From Nordella sp. HKS 07 (GTDB lineage Bacteria > Pseudomonadota > Alphaproteobacteria > Rhizobiales > Aestuariivirgaceae), in NCBI RefSeq assembly GCF_011046735.1, contig NZ_CP049258.1, positions 4,296,001 through 4,360,000 on the forward strand: DNA of 64,000 nucleotides, written 5' to 3'. A program made the position numbers and the translations under genes. Under the pieces are notes generated by a model that was given only the letters and a program-made list of their open reading frames with translations, did not search any database and had not been told where the DNA came from. Below are positions 18,288-26,710 of the stretch, one piece after another (the stretch's first letter is position 1; every line of letters begins with the position of its first letter).

Positions 18288-19821
18288 ATGTGCGGTCGCG
18301 GAAGGCGGCGAGCGCGTCGTGGGTTGGTCCAAGGGCCACCGGCAACTGCGCATAGACGGTGCGATAGAGCTCTTCATAGCGCGCCGTCCAATGGGGATCC
18401 GGCTCGACGACGCGCACCTGGCCGAGGCCTTCCGCCATGCGGCTTTGCGCTTCGGCGACGGAGCCGAACAGACCGGCGCCCAGCCCGCCCAGGATCGCGG
18501 CGCTGAGGCAGGTGGCTTCGCTTAAGGGAGTCACTTCGATCGGCCGGCCATAGACGCTGGCCTTGATCTTCATCAGGAGATCGTTGCGCGTGCCGCCGCC
18601 GATGATGCGGATGCGGCTGATCGGCGTGACACCCTTGATCGAGCTCAGATGGTCGAGACCGAGACGCGTGGAGAGGCAGAGGCCCTCGAGCACGCTGCGG
18701 AACAAGGCGCCGGGCGTGGCGTCGCCGGTGATGCCGATGAAGGCGCCGCGCGCATGCGGATTGGGGTAGGGCTGGTCGCCGCCGCGCAATTGCGGCAGGA
18801 AGCACAGGCCATTGCTGCCGGGCGGCAGCTTATCCGCCTCGGCGATCAGGCTTACATAGCTCGCCCCGCCGGTCTGGCGGCGGAACCACTCGATGGCGCC
18901 GCCCGATGTGGTGAGCCCGCACATGAGTTTGTAACGCGGCTTGTCTAGGCTGAGCACGCTTTGCTGATTGCCGCCCAGGCGCAGCGCTTCTTCGAAGATC
19001 GGACGGTCGTTCGCGAGGATCAGGCCCTCGGCCGTGCCCATGCTGTCGAGCAGGATGCCGGGCGCGGTGGTGTCGGCCGCAACCGTGCTGATGACATGAT
19101 CATGCCCGCCACCGGAGATGGGGAGGCCCGGCGGGAGTCCGGTATCTTCCGCGCCCTTCGCATGGACCCGGCCCACCACGGCGCCGCTCGCGATCAACGG
19201 CGCGAAGAGGGTGGGATCGAGATCGAGTTTGCCCAGGATTTCGCCGGACCAGGCGAGCTTGCCGAGATCGAGGGCGTTGGTGCGCGAGGCGAGGGAGAAG
19301 TCCGTGCGCGCCTCGCCGGTCAGGCGGAAGGCGACCCAGTCCGCCATATTGAGCCAGCGCCGGGCCTTGCCGAAGACCTCGGGATGGCAGCGCCGCCACC
19401 ATAGGATCTTGGCCAGGCTGAAGCTCGGTGAAGCGGTGACCCCGCTGGTCCTGAAGACGTAATCATCGCCGAGCTGGCCGCGCATCCTATTGCCATCGAT
19501 AACGGTGCGTCCGCAATACCAGGCGATGATGGGCCCTAGCTCGCGACCTTGCTCGTCCACCAGGACACCGGCCTCGCCCATGCTGCCGGTGGCGAAGCCC
19601 TGGACAAGGCCATGCGGTTTCGTCGCCTGGGTGAGCTGCGTCAGGACCCGGCTGACGACCTGCCATAGCTCCTGCGGGTGATATTCGGCCCAGCCGGATT
19701 GCGGGAAATGCGTCGGCGTCGGCTCGGCGGCTTCCGCCACGATGCGGCCCTTGAGGTCGACCGCCACCGCGCGCACGCGTCCGGTGCCGAGATCGAGGCT
19801 CGCAAGCAACTGGGAGGCCAA
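18286..19821 (-). CDS. FGGY-family carbohydrate kinase
   Basis: This 511-residue FGGY kinase has the N-terminal phosphate loop SLDLGTGRVRAVAVD, a central GGGHDHVISTVAA motif and the C-terminal IRIIGGGTRNDLLMKIKASV adenosine-binding segment. The start is a TTG at 19821 with AGAGG upstream, five bases after the stop of the permease gene, so it is the last gene of the minus-strand transport operon. FGGY enzymes phosphorylate pentuloses, polyols, glycerol and similar sugars. Sequence inspection cannot assign the substrate; it differs clearly from the XylB-like kinase at 26711. Confidence 0.88.
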   Translation of the reverse strand: MASQLLASLDLGTGRVRAVAVDLKGRIVAEAAEPTPTHFPQSGWAEYHPQELWQVVSRVLTQLTQATKPHGLVQGFATGSMGEAGVLVDEQGRELGPIIAWYCGRTVIDGNRMRGQLGDDYVFRTSGVTASPSFSLAKILWWRRCHPEVFGKARRWLNMADWVAFRLTGEARTDFSLASRTNALDLGKLAWSGEILGKLDLDPTLFAPLIASGAVVGRVHAKGAEDTGLPPGLPISGGGHDHVISTVAADTTAPGILLDSMGTAEGLILANDRPIFEEALRLGGNQQSVLSLDKPRYKLMCGLTTSGGAIEWFRRQTGGASYVSLIAEADKLPPGSNGLCFLPQLRGGDQPYPNPHARGAFIGITGDATPGALFRSVLEGLCLSTRLGLDHLSSIKGVTPISRIRIIGGGTRNDLLMKIKASVYGRPIEVTPLSEATCLSAAILGGLGAGLFGSVAEAQSRMAEGLGQVRVVEPDPHWTARYEELYRTVYAQLPVALGPTHDALAAFRDRT

Positions 19822-19825
19822 GGTT

Positions 19826-20686
19826 CTAGCCTCTCACCGCGCCCAGCGTCAGGCCGCGCACGATATAGCGTTGCGCGATGAGCGCGATAATGACCGGTGG
19901 AATGATCGCCGTCATGGCACGCACGCCCATGAACCAGAACTGCACGCCGCGCGTATCGATGGCTCCGGCGATATGGACGGGAACGGTGATCGCGGTGCTG
20001 CTTCCAATCGAAACGGCGAAGAGAAACTCGTTCCAGGTGAAGGCGAAAATGATCAGACCCGCAGCCGCCATGGAGGGCGCCGCGAGAGGGAGCGCTATTC
20101 TCCAGAAGGCGCCCCAGTGGCCGGCGCCGTCGATGAGCGCGGCTTCCTCGAGCTCGACCGGCAGGTCGAGAAAGGTCTGGCGCAGGATCACCACGACATA
20201 GGGCAGTACGAACGTCGCATTGATCAGGACGAGGGCGAATTTTGTATCGAGCAGGCCCAGATAGCGCATGGTGAGGTAAAACGGAATCACGGTGGCGACC
20301 GGAGGCAGAACGCGCTGCGACAGGAACCAGACGGTAATGTCGCGGTTCTTCCAACGTTCGAAACGAAAGCGGGCGATGGCATAGGCTGCCGGCGTGCCGA
20401 GCGCCAGTGCAAGAAGGGCGGCGCTCACCGCGATAACCGTGCTGTTATAGAGCGCCTGCCCGGTTTCCGGCGTGCTGAGCTGGTCGATCCAGTTGTTGAG
20501 CGTCGGTGTGAAATTGATCCACGGCAAGCCGAGACCGGCGACCGTATAGGTGTCGATTGGGTTGCGCAGCGATTGTGAGAACGCCCAATAGATCGGAAAG
20601 GCGAAGAGCAACGCCACCGTAACGGCGATCAGGGAGGCAATGACCTCGCTCCACCCGTTCTTCAAGCCCGGTGCCCGGTCAGCCAT
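19826..20686 (-). CDS. Sugar ABC transporter permease, MalG/UgpE type
   Basis: This 286-residue CUT1 permease has six membrane segments. The first is VIASLIAVTVALLFAFPIYW. The EAA loop, which docks the ATPase, reads ELEEAALIDGAGHWGAFWRIALPLA. Its start overlaps the stop of the partner permease by 8 bases. It works with the permease at 20679, the binding protein at 21690 and probably the divergent ATPase at 23610. Confidence 0.93.
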   Translation of the reverse strand: MADRAPGLKNGWSEVIASLIAVTVALLFAFPIYWAFSQSLRNPIDTYTVAGLGLPWINFTPTLNNWIDQLSTPETGQALYNSTVIAVSAALLALALGTPAAYAIARFRFERWKNRDITVWFLSQRVLPPVATVIPFYLTMRYLGLLDTKFALVLINATFVLPYVVVILRQTFLDLPVELEEAALIDGAGHWGAFWRIALPLAAPSMAAAGLIIFAFTWNEFLFAVSIGSSTAITVPVHIAGAIDTRGVQFWFMGVRAMTAIIPPVIIALIAQRYIVRGLTLGAVRG

Positions 20687-21626
20687 AGCTTACTCTCAGA
20701 CGTTTGAAGAATAATGTGACGACGATCATGACCACGATGAGCAGCGCATAGGCCATGGCGCTGGCATAGCCCAGATCGAAGAAGCGCAGGCCGGTGCGGA
20801 AAGCCAAGAGCGAGAAGGGCTGCGTCGCAACGCCAGGACCGCCGCCCGTCATCGAGAAAGGGATGTCGAAGAGTTTGAGCGATTCCGCCATGCGTAGCAG
20901 CAGCACGAGAATGATCGTCGGTATGAGGAGCGGCAGCATGACCTCGCGCAACATGTCGAGTGCGCTCGCGCCGTCGACGCGTGCCGCCTCGTAGAGCTCG
21001 TCGGGCACGCCCTGGAGCGCCGCCAGGAAGACGAGGAAGCAGAATGGCGTCCACTGCCAGATATCGACGAGAATGACCGAGATCAGGGCCCAGGTCGGGC
21101 TGGACAGGAAGGGAATGCCAGTCCATGCGAGCGGGCCGCCGACTTCATAGAAGATGGTGAAGAACGTATAGCCGACAGCCAGCGGCGTCGCAAAAATCGG
21201 CAGAATCATCACCGCCCTGAGCACGGGTCTTCCAAAAATATGCTGATTGAACAGGACAGCGAGCAGGAAGCCTAGGGCGAGTTCGAGCGGCACCGCGATC
21301 AGCACGAACAGCAGCGTGACGCGGATCGCTTCACCCACCTGAGGATCGCTGAACATGCGCTTGAAGTTGTCGATCCCGATGAAGGTGGCGATGTTCACCT
21401 GGTCCTTGATGACGACATTCTTGGTGCGTGGCTGTCCGGCGTCATCGAGCACGGGCTTGCCGGCCGCGTCGAGCATGGGCTGCTTCTCGCGCTTCACCTC
21501 GACCTTCTGCTCGATCTTGTAGAAGGCCAGATAGAGCGAGTAGCCGAGCGGGAAAACGGTGAAGGCAAGCACCCAGATGACGGCCGGCGCCAGCAGCAGG
21601 AAGCGGATCTTTCCAGTCCAACGCAT
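20679..21626 (-). CDS. Sugar ABC transporter permease, MalF/UgpA type
   Basis: This 315-residue CUT1 permease begins with a membrane helix (FLLLAPAVIWVLAFTVFPLG) and has six segments. A periplasmic insert of about 45 charged residues follows the first helix. The EAA loop is DELYEAARVDGASALDMLREV. It lies downstream of the binding protein gene, separated by a strong hairpin, and overlaps the MalG-type permease gene by 8 bases. Confidence 0.93.
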   Translation of the reverse strand: MRWTGKIRFLLLAPAVIWVLAFTVFPLGYSLYLAFYKIEQKVEVKREKQPMLDAAGKPVLDDAGQPRTKNVVIKDQVNIATFIGIDNFKRMFSDPQVGEAIRVTLLFVLIAVPLELALGFLLAVLFNQHIFGRPVLRAVMILPIFATPLAVGYTFFTIFYEVGGPLAWTGIPFLSSPTWALISVILVDIWQWTPFCFLVFLAALQGVPDELYEAARVDGASALDMLREVMLPLLIPTIILVLLLRMAESLKLFDIPFSMTGGGPGVATQPFSLLAFRTGLRFFDLGYASAMAYALLIVVMIVVTLFFKRLRVSYG

Positions 21627-21651
21627 CGATCCCCCTTCAGTTCGAAAAGAG

Positions 21652-21675
21652 CCGGGGCGGCGCTGGCCGCCCCGG
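21652..21675 (-). terminator. Intra-operon hairpin after the binding protein gene
   Basis: CCGGGGCGGC (21652-21661) and GCCGCCCCGG (21666-21675) form a perfect 10-bp stem with a 4-base loop. On the minus strand it is followed by CTCTTTTCG. Such structures after solute-binding protein genes usually act as partial terminators or 3' mRNA protectors, giving more binding protein than permease. Confidence 0.75.
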
Positions 21676-21689
21676 TGCGTTGTCAGTTC

Positions 21690-23339
21690 TTACGGCGTGT
21701 AGCCGATTGCTGCCTGATAGTCGGCCTTCTGCTTGTCGCGGCCGATACGGTCAGTAACGCCTTCCCAGGCCTTCGCCGTATCGTCGAGCGCCTGCTGGGC
21801 GTTCTTGGAGCCGCTCATCGCCGCCGACAGGTTCTTGTCGAGAATGTCCCAATACTCGAAGGTACCGGGGATGCGCAGATAGGTGAGCATCGTCGGGGCG
21901 TAGAAGACTTCGTGATAGGCATGCGTATAGGCCTTTGCGTCATTGGCGTCCCAGCCGGCCTTTACATAGTCCTCGATCTTGGCGGTGCCACCGTCTTCCT
22001 CCAGGAACTGGTAGGAGTAGCCCGGATCGACGCCATCCCAGCCGACGGTCGCCATCAGCTTGGAGACCGGCCGGATCGCCATCAGCGACAGGAAGGAATA
22101 TGTCGCCTCCGGATTGGCCGAGAAGTTCGAAATAACGCCATGCCATGAGCCGCCGACGGTATTGCCGACGAGACGCGGCTTGTCGAGCTTCACGAAAGCC
22201 TTCTTTTCGAAGTCATAATATTCGTTCGACGAAGGCATCATCGCCGCGGAACATTTGCCTTTGATCTTCGAGCGGCTTTCATCCTGGCACAGGGCGCCGA
22301 CATCGCCCCAGCTGAACGCGAACACCGCCTTGCCGCGCAGGAAGTAATCCCAGGCCTCGCCAAGCGACCAGCCGACCTGCGCGGAGGGGCCGGTCTTATG
22401 CAACTCCTGCAGGAACTCCAGCGCCTTTACATGGCCGGGGCTGTTGATCAGAGGCTTCATGTCTTCCGGATCGAACCAGTAGACATTCTGCGTGCGCGTG
22501 ACCTTGTCGCCTGGATTGATCACGAAGGAAGAAGAGAGCGACTGGAAGTGATAGTGGCCCTGCTCGCCGACCTTCAAATGAAGAACCGTGCCGCTGTCCG
22601 GATCGGGATCGTCCGCGTCCCAGTTCTTGCCGTTGAAGTACTTCGAGATGTCGAGCAGCTGTTGCCAGGTCTGCGGCGGGTTCGGCAGGTCGTAGCCATA
22701 TTCCTTCTTGAACGCAGCCTGATGTTCGGGATTACCGAGCACGTCCGAGCGGTAATAGAGGACCTGACCGTCAGCATCGTTCAGCACGCCATAGCCGACA
22801 CCTTTCCATTGGTACAGCGCCTTGAGCGATGGCGGCATGTCATCATAGGTCCATTTCGGATATTTGCCCGATTTCTGCAGATCATCTATGGCGTAGCCAT
22901 AGCCAGCCGGCACGATATCGCCATACCAGAAGGCGCCGACCATGAAGGCATCGTATTGTCCGGTGCCGTTACGCAGGTCGAGCATCATCTTTGTATAGTG
23001 TTCGGCGAAGGGCAACTCGACGATATTGACCTTGCCACCCGACAGCTCCTCCCAGATCGGGCGGAATTGATAGAGCGGCCCGCTGATGCCGCCTTTCGGG
23101 CCGGCGCCATTGACGGTTACCGTGATCGTGACGTCCTTGAAGGGCTGCTTGTCGGGGCCGAATTCGCTCCCGAGCTCCTCTCGGCTCGTAGTGATAACTT
23201 GATTATTGTAGGCCTCGCCGAGCTTGAGGAGGACAGTTCCGTCATCCTTCCATTCGACATACTGGCCGGCGAGGGCGGGGGCTGCGAGCAACGTCAAGGC
23301 AGGCAAAGCAAAGAGCGGCCACTTGAGTGGATGCACCAT
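21690..23339 (-). CDS. Extracellular solute-binding protein of a CUT1 sugar ABC importer
   Basis: This 549-residue protein has a clear signal peptide (MVHPLKWPLFALPALTLLAA, then PALAGQ). The mature part has family 1 solute-binding features: FRPIWEELSGGKVNIVELPF, YDAFMVGAFWYGDI, WQQLLDISKYF and VFAFSWGDVG. It is longer than MalE (about 400 residues), like the long polyol/sugar-binding proteins of rhizobia. GGAGGAG lies about 5 bases before the ATG. It is the first gene of the minus-strand operon binding protein-permease-permease-FGGY kinase. The ligand is unknown. Confidence 0.92.
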   Translation of the reverse strand: MVHPLKWPLFALPALTLLAAPALAGQYVEWKDDGTVLLKLGEAYNNQVITTSREELGSEFGPDKQPFKDVTITVTVNGAGPKGGISGPLYQFRPIWEELSGGKVNIVELPFAEHYTKMMLDLRNGTGQYDAFMVGAFWYGDIVPAGYGYAIDDLQKSGKYPKWTYDDMPPSLKALYQWKGVGYGVLNDADGQVLYYRSDVLGNPEHQAAFKKEYGYDLPNPPQTWQQLLDISKYFNGKNWDADDPDPDSGTVLHLKVGEQGHYHFQSLSSSFVINPGDKVTRTQNVYWFDPEDMKPLINSPGHVKALEFLQELHKTGPSAQVGWSLGEAWDYFLRGKAVFAFSWGDVGALCQDESRSKIKGKCSAAMMPSSNEYYDFEKKAFVKLDKPRLVGNTVGGSWHGVISNFSANPEATYSFLSLMAIRPVSKLMATVGWDGVDPGYSYQFLEEDGGTAKIEDYVKAGWDANDAKAYTHAYHEVFYAPTMLTYLRIPGTFEYWDILDKNLSAAMSGSKNAQQALDDTAKAWEGVTDRIGRDKQKADYQAAIGYTP

Positions 23340-23609
23340 TTTACTCCTCCCATTTTAACCAGTTGTGCGGGCGCACTCTGGCTTGATCTGACGAAGCGAG
23401 CATACATTCTTGAAGGGAAAGCACAACCGTCCGATTTGGTTTTGTATGACGAATTCGCTGTGCACTGCAGCGAAGGCCGGCGGCGAATTTCGATCATTTA
23501 CAACGTGATAGTGTGATCATTCCTAATCATCATGAGATTGCACCTCGACCAAGGTCGGATCATGCAATAGGGTCGCTCCGTGCAAGGAACGCTGGCTTGG
23601 GGGATATCC
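23340..23609. promoter_or_regulatory. Divergent control region with stem-loop ahead of the ATPase gene
   Basis: This interval separates the divergent binding protein and ATPase genes. It contains GATTTGG (around 23434) and TTTCGAT (23488-23494), shared with the other control region of the locus. A nested inverted repeat, ATTGCA (23537-23542) / TGCAAT (23563-23568) around CGACC-AA-GGTCG (23546-23557), lies in the probable 5' leader of the ATPase mRNA. Promoter elements were not assigned. Confidence 0.45.
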
Positions 23610-24674
23610 ATGGCTTCGGTTGATGTTGTCGATGTGCGCAAGGCCTACGGCGTACATGAGGTCATTCATGGCGTCTCGATCGGTATCGAGGATGGCGAGT
23701 TCGTCATCCTGGTGGGGCCGTCGGGCTGCGGAAAGTCGACATTGCTTCGCATGGTCGCCGGGCTCGAGGCGATCACCAAAGGCGATATCCGGATTGCCCA
23801 AAAAGTAGTCAACGACCTGCCGCCCAAGGACCGCGACATCGCGATGGTGTTCCAGAATTATGCGCTGTATCCGCATAAGACGGTGGCGGAGAATATGGGC
23901 TTCGCGCTCAAGCTTCGCCGTGCGCCGAAGGAAGAGATCGAGACGCGCGTGAAGCGCGCGGCGGAAATCCTCGGTCTCGTGCCCTATCTGGAGCGCTATC
24001 CGCGCCAGCTTTCGGGCGGCCAGCGCCAGCGCGTCGCCATGGGGCGCGCCATCGTGCGCGATCCGGCGGTCTTCCTTTTCGATGAGCCCTTGTCCAACCT
24101 CGACGCCAAATTGCGCGTGCAGATGCGGGCCGAGATCAAGGAGTTGCATCAGCGCCTGAGGACAACCACCATTTATGTGACGCATGACCAGGTCGAGGCC
24201 ATGACCATGGCCGATCGCATCGTGGTGATGCATGACGGTGTGGTCGAGCAGACCGGTTCGCCGCTCGAGCTCTATGACCGGCCGGAGAATGTCTTCGTCG
24301 CCGGCTTCATCGGCTCTCCGTCGATGAATTTGCTTAAAGGCAAGATCCGCATCAACGGCGGGCCGACTTTCGTGATGGACGATGGCACGGCGCTTCCCTT
24401 GACGTCCGCGCCATCGGGAGCCGATGGAAGGCCGGTCATCTATGGCATCAGGCCGGAGCATCTGACGCTGGGAGGCCATGAGCTCAAGGCTGAAGTGACC
24501 GTCGTCGAGCCGACGGGATCGGAGACCCAAGTCTTTGCCAGACTCGGCGGCCAGAAGATTGTCGGCGTGTTCCGCGAGCGTGTCGCCGCCAAACCCGGAG
24601 AGGCGCTGCCAATCACGCCCAATCTCGACGCGGTGCATCTCTTCGATGAAGGAACCGGCAAACGTCTGAACTAG
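23610..24674 (+). CDS. Sugar ABC transporter ATP-binding protein, UgpC/MalK type
   Basis: The ATG at 23610 has GGGGGA five bases upstream and gives 354 residues. Walker A is GPSGCGKST, the signature is LSGGQRQRVAMGRA, Walker B is VFLFDEPLSNLDAKLR and the switch histidine lies in YVTHDQVEAMTMADR. A C-terminal TOBE-type regulatory domain (about 235-354) includes YGIRPEHLTL. It is divergent from the binding protein and permease operon and probably energises it. The transketolase and xylulokinase genes follow on the same strand. Confidence 0.94.
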   Translation: MASVDVVDVRKAYGVHEVIHGVSIGIEDGEFVILVGPSGCGKSTLLRMVAGLEAITKGDIRIAQKVVNDLPPKDRDIAMVFQNYALYPHKTVAENMGFALKLRRAPKEEIETRVKRAAEILGLVPYLERYPRQLSGGQRQRVAMGRAIVRDPAVFLFDEPLSNLDAKLRVQMRAEIKELHQRLRTTTIYVTHDQVEAMTMADRIVVMHDGVVEQTGSPLELYDRPENVFVAGFIGSPSMNLLKGKIRINGGPTFVMDDGTALPLTSAPSGADGRPVIYGIRPEHLTLGGHELKAEVTVVEPTGSETQVFARLGGQKIVGVFRERVAAKPGEALPITPNLDAVHLFDEGTGKRLN

Positions 24675-24700
24675 CCCGCCACTGATCAGGGGCAGTCCGA

Positions 24701-26692
24701 ATGGATTCGCGTGTGTCCTCCCTTCATCCTCTCTTGCCGCAGATGGCCAATGCGCTGCGCTTCCTCGCCGCAGACGCAGTCGAGAAGGCTCAGTCGGGTC
24801 ACCCCGGAATGCCGCTCGGCATGGCCGATATCGCGTCCGTGCTCTTCACCCGCCATCTGAAATATGATGCAGGCGCGCCCAATTGGCCCGACCGCGACCG
24901 CTTCGTCCTCTCCAACGGTCACGGCTCCATGCTGCTCTATGGTCTCCTGCATCTGACGGGCTACGAGACGGCTACCCTCGATGAGTTGAAGCGCTTCCGA
25001 CAGGCCCATTCGCGCGCCGCCGGTCATCCCGAATATGGCTATATGCCGGGCATCGAGACGACCACCGGGCCGCTCGGACAGGGGATCGCGACGGCGGTCG
25101 GCATGGCGCTGGCCGAGCGCCTGCTCAATGCCGAATTCGGTGACGGCCTCGTCGATCACCACACCTGGGTATTCTGCGGCGATGGCTGCCTGATGGAGGG
25201 CATCAGCCAGGAGGCGATCTCGCTCGCCGGCCATCTGAACCTGGCGCGCCTCACCGTCATCTTCGACGATAATGGCACGACGATCGACGGCCCGACTTCT
25301 ATCGCCACTTCCGACGATCAGCGGAAACGCTTCGAAGCCTCGAACTGGGCCACGATCGCCATCGACGGACACGACCCGCTGGCGATCGACAGGGCGCTTG
25401 CCGGGGCGCGCGTCGCCGACCGCCCGACTTTTATCGCCGCTCGGACGCAGATCGGCTTTGGCGCCCCGACCAAGCAAGGCAAGTCCATCGTTCATGGCGC
25501 GCCTCTGGGCGCCGCCGAGCTCGCCGCCATGCGCGAGAAGCTTGGTTGGCCGCATGCCGCCTTCGCGATCCCGCCAGAACTTCTGGCGGCGTGGCGCGAG
25601 GCGGGCCGCCAGGGGGCGGCGGCCCGCCAGCTCTGGGAGACGCGCCATATGGCCTTGGCCGAGGAGCGGCGGGATGACTTCGATCGCCGTCTGGCGGGCA
25701 ATTTGCCGGCCGGTCTCGAAGCCGCGGTGACGGAGGCTATCGCGTCGTTCACGGAACATCCTGAGGCGATCCCCATCCGCCAGGGCAGCCAGAAGGCGGT
25801 TGGCGTTCTGGCGAAGCATCTGCCGGAGTTGGTCGGCGGCTCGGCCGATCTCACCGGGAGCGTGCTGAGCAAGCCCGCCGACATGGCTATTCTCGACCGG
25901 CAGAGCTTCATGGGCAGCCATATTGCCTATGGCGTGCGCGAGCATGGCATGGCAGCGGCGCTCAATGGTCTGGCGCTGCATGGCGGCTTCCTGCCTTATG
26001 GCGGCACCTATCTGACATTCAGCGACTATTGTCGGCCGGCGATACGCCTTGCCGCCTTGATGGGCATCAAGGTGATCTTTCTCTTCAGCCACGATTCCAT
26101 CGGTGTCGGCGAGGACGGCCCCACCCACCAGCCGGTCGAACACCTCGCCTCGTTGCGCGCCATGCCAGGGCTTCGCGTCTATCGTCCGGCCGATCAGGTC
26201 GAAGCGCTCGAATGCTGGTATGACGCCATCGCCGGCAAAGGCCCCAGCGTCATGGTCGTCGCCCGCCAGAAAGTGCCCCAGCTGCGTGTTGAACCGCGTA
26301 GCGACATGCCGGCCCGCCAGGGCGCCTATGTGATTGCCGATGCCGCCGGCGCGCGCGATCTGACGTTGCTGGCCACCGGATCCGAGGTCAGCCTTGCCAT
26401 TGCGGCCCAGAAACTGCTGGCCGGCAAGGGCCTCGAGGCCGCGGTCGTCTCGATGCCATGCTGGCAGACTTTCGAGTTGCAGTCGGCGCAGTATCGCCGC
26501 CAGGTGCTGGGCGAGGCGCCGACCTTTGCCGTCGAGGCGGCCTCGCCCTTCGGCTGGCATCGTTATGTCGGGGAGGATCGGCGGATTATCGGCATTGACC
26601 GGTTCGGCCTCTCGGGGCCGGGTGCGCAGGTCTATGAAGAGTTTGGCTTGACGGCCGCCAAAATCGCGCAAAGGGTTGCCGACAACCTCTAG
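24701..26692 (+). CDS. tkt: Transketolase
   Basis: This 663-residue protein has full transketolase length. The N-terminal domain shows SGHPGMPLGMA, FVLSNGHGS and the thiamine diphosphate motif GDGCLMEGISQEA ending at the Asn of DDNGTTIDG. The pyrimidine domain includes REHGMAAALNGLALHGG and the GEDGPTHQPVEH loop. It transfers two-carbon ketol units in the pentose phosphate pathway. Lying 26 bases after the ABC ATPase gene and 18 bases before an XylB-like kinase gene, it is probably a locus-specific copy that drains xylulose 5-phosphate or a related ketose phosphate. Confidence 0.95.
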   Translation: MDSRVSSLHPLLPQMANALRFLAADAVEKAQSGHPGMPLGMADIASVLFTRHLKYDAGAPNWPDRDRFVLSNGHGSMLLYGLLHLTGYETATLDELKRFRQAHSRAAGHPEYGYMPGIETTTGPLGQGIATAVGMALAERLLNAEFGDGLVDHHTWVFCGDGCLMEGISQEAISLAGHLNLARLTVIFDDNGTTIDGPTSIATSDDQRKRFEASNWATIAIDGHDPLAIDRALAGARVADRPTFIAARTQIGFGAPTKQGKSIVHGAPLGAAELAAMREKLGWPHAAFAIPPELLAAWREAGRQGAAARQLWETRHMALAEERRDDFDRRLAGNLPAGLEAAVTEAIASFTEHPEAIPIRQGSQKAVGVLAKHLPELVGGSADLTGSVLSKPADMAILDRQSFMGSHIAYGVREHGMAAALNGLALHGGFLPYGGTYLTFSDYCRPAIRLAALMGIKVIFLFSHDSIGVGEDGPTHQPVEHLASLRAMPGLRVYRPADQVEALECWYDAIAGKGPSVMVVARQKVPQLRVEPRSDMPARQGAYVIADAAGARDLTLLATGSEVSLAIAAQKLLAGKGLEAAVVSMPCWQTFELQSAQYRRQVLGEAPTFAVEAASPFGWHRYVGEDRRIIGIDRFGLSGPGAQVYEEFGLTAAKIAQRVADNL

Positions 26693-26710
26693 GCCTCGGG
26701 GCAAGCGCAA

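Noticed and set aside
22398-23516. Plus-strand open frame opposite the solute-binding protein
   Set aside because: The binding protein has a signal peptide, ribosome-binding site and family motifs; this frame is a shadow.
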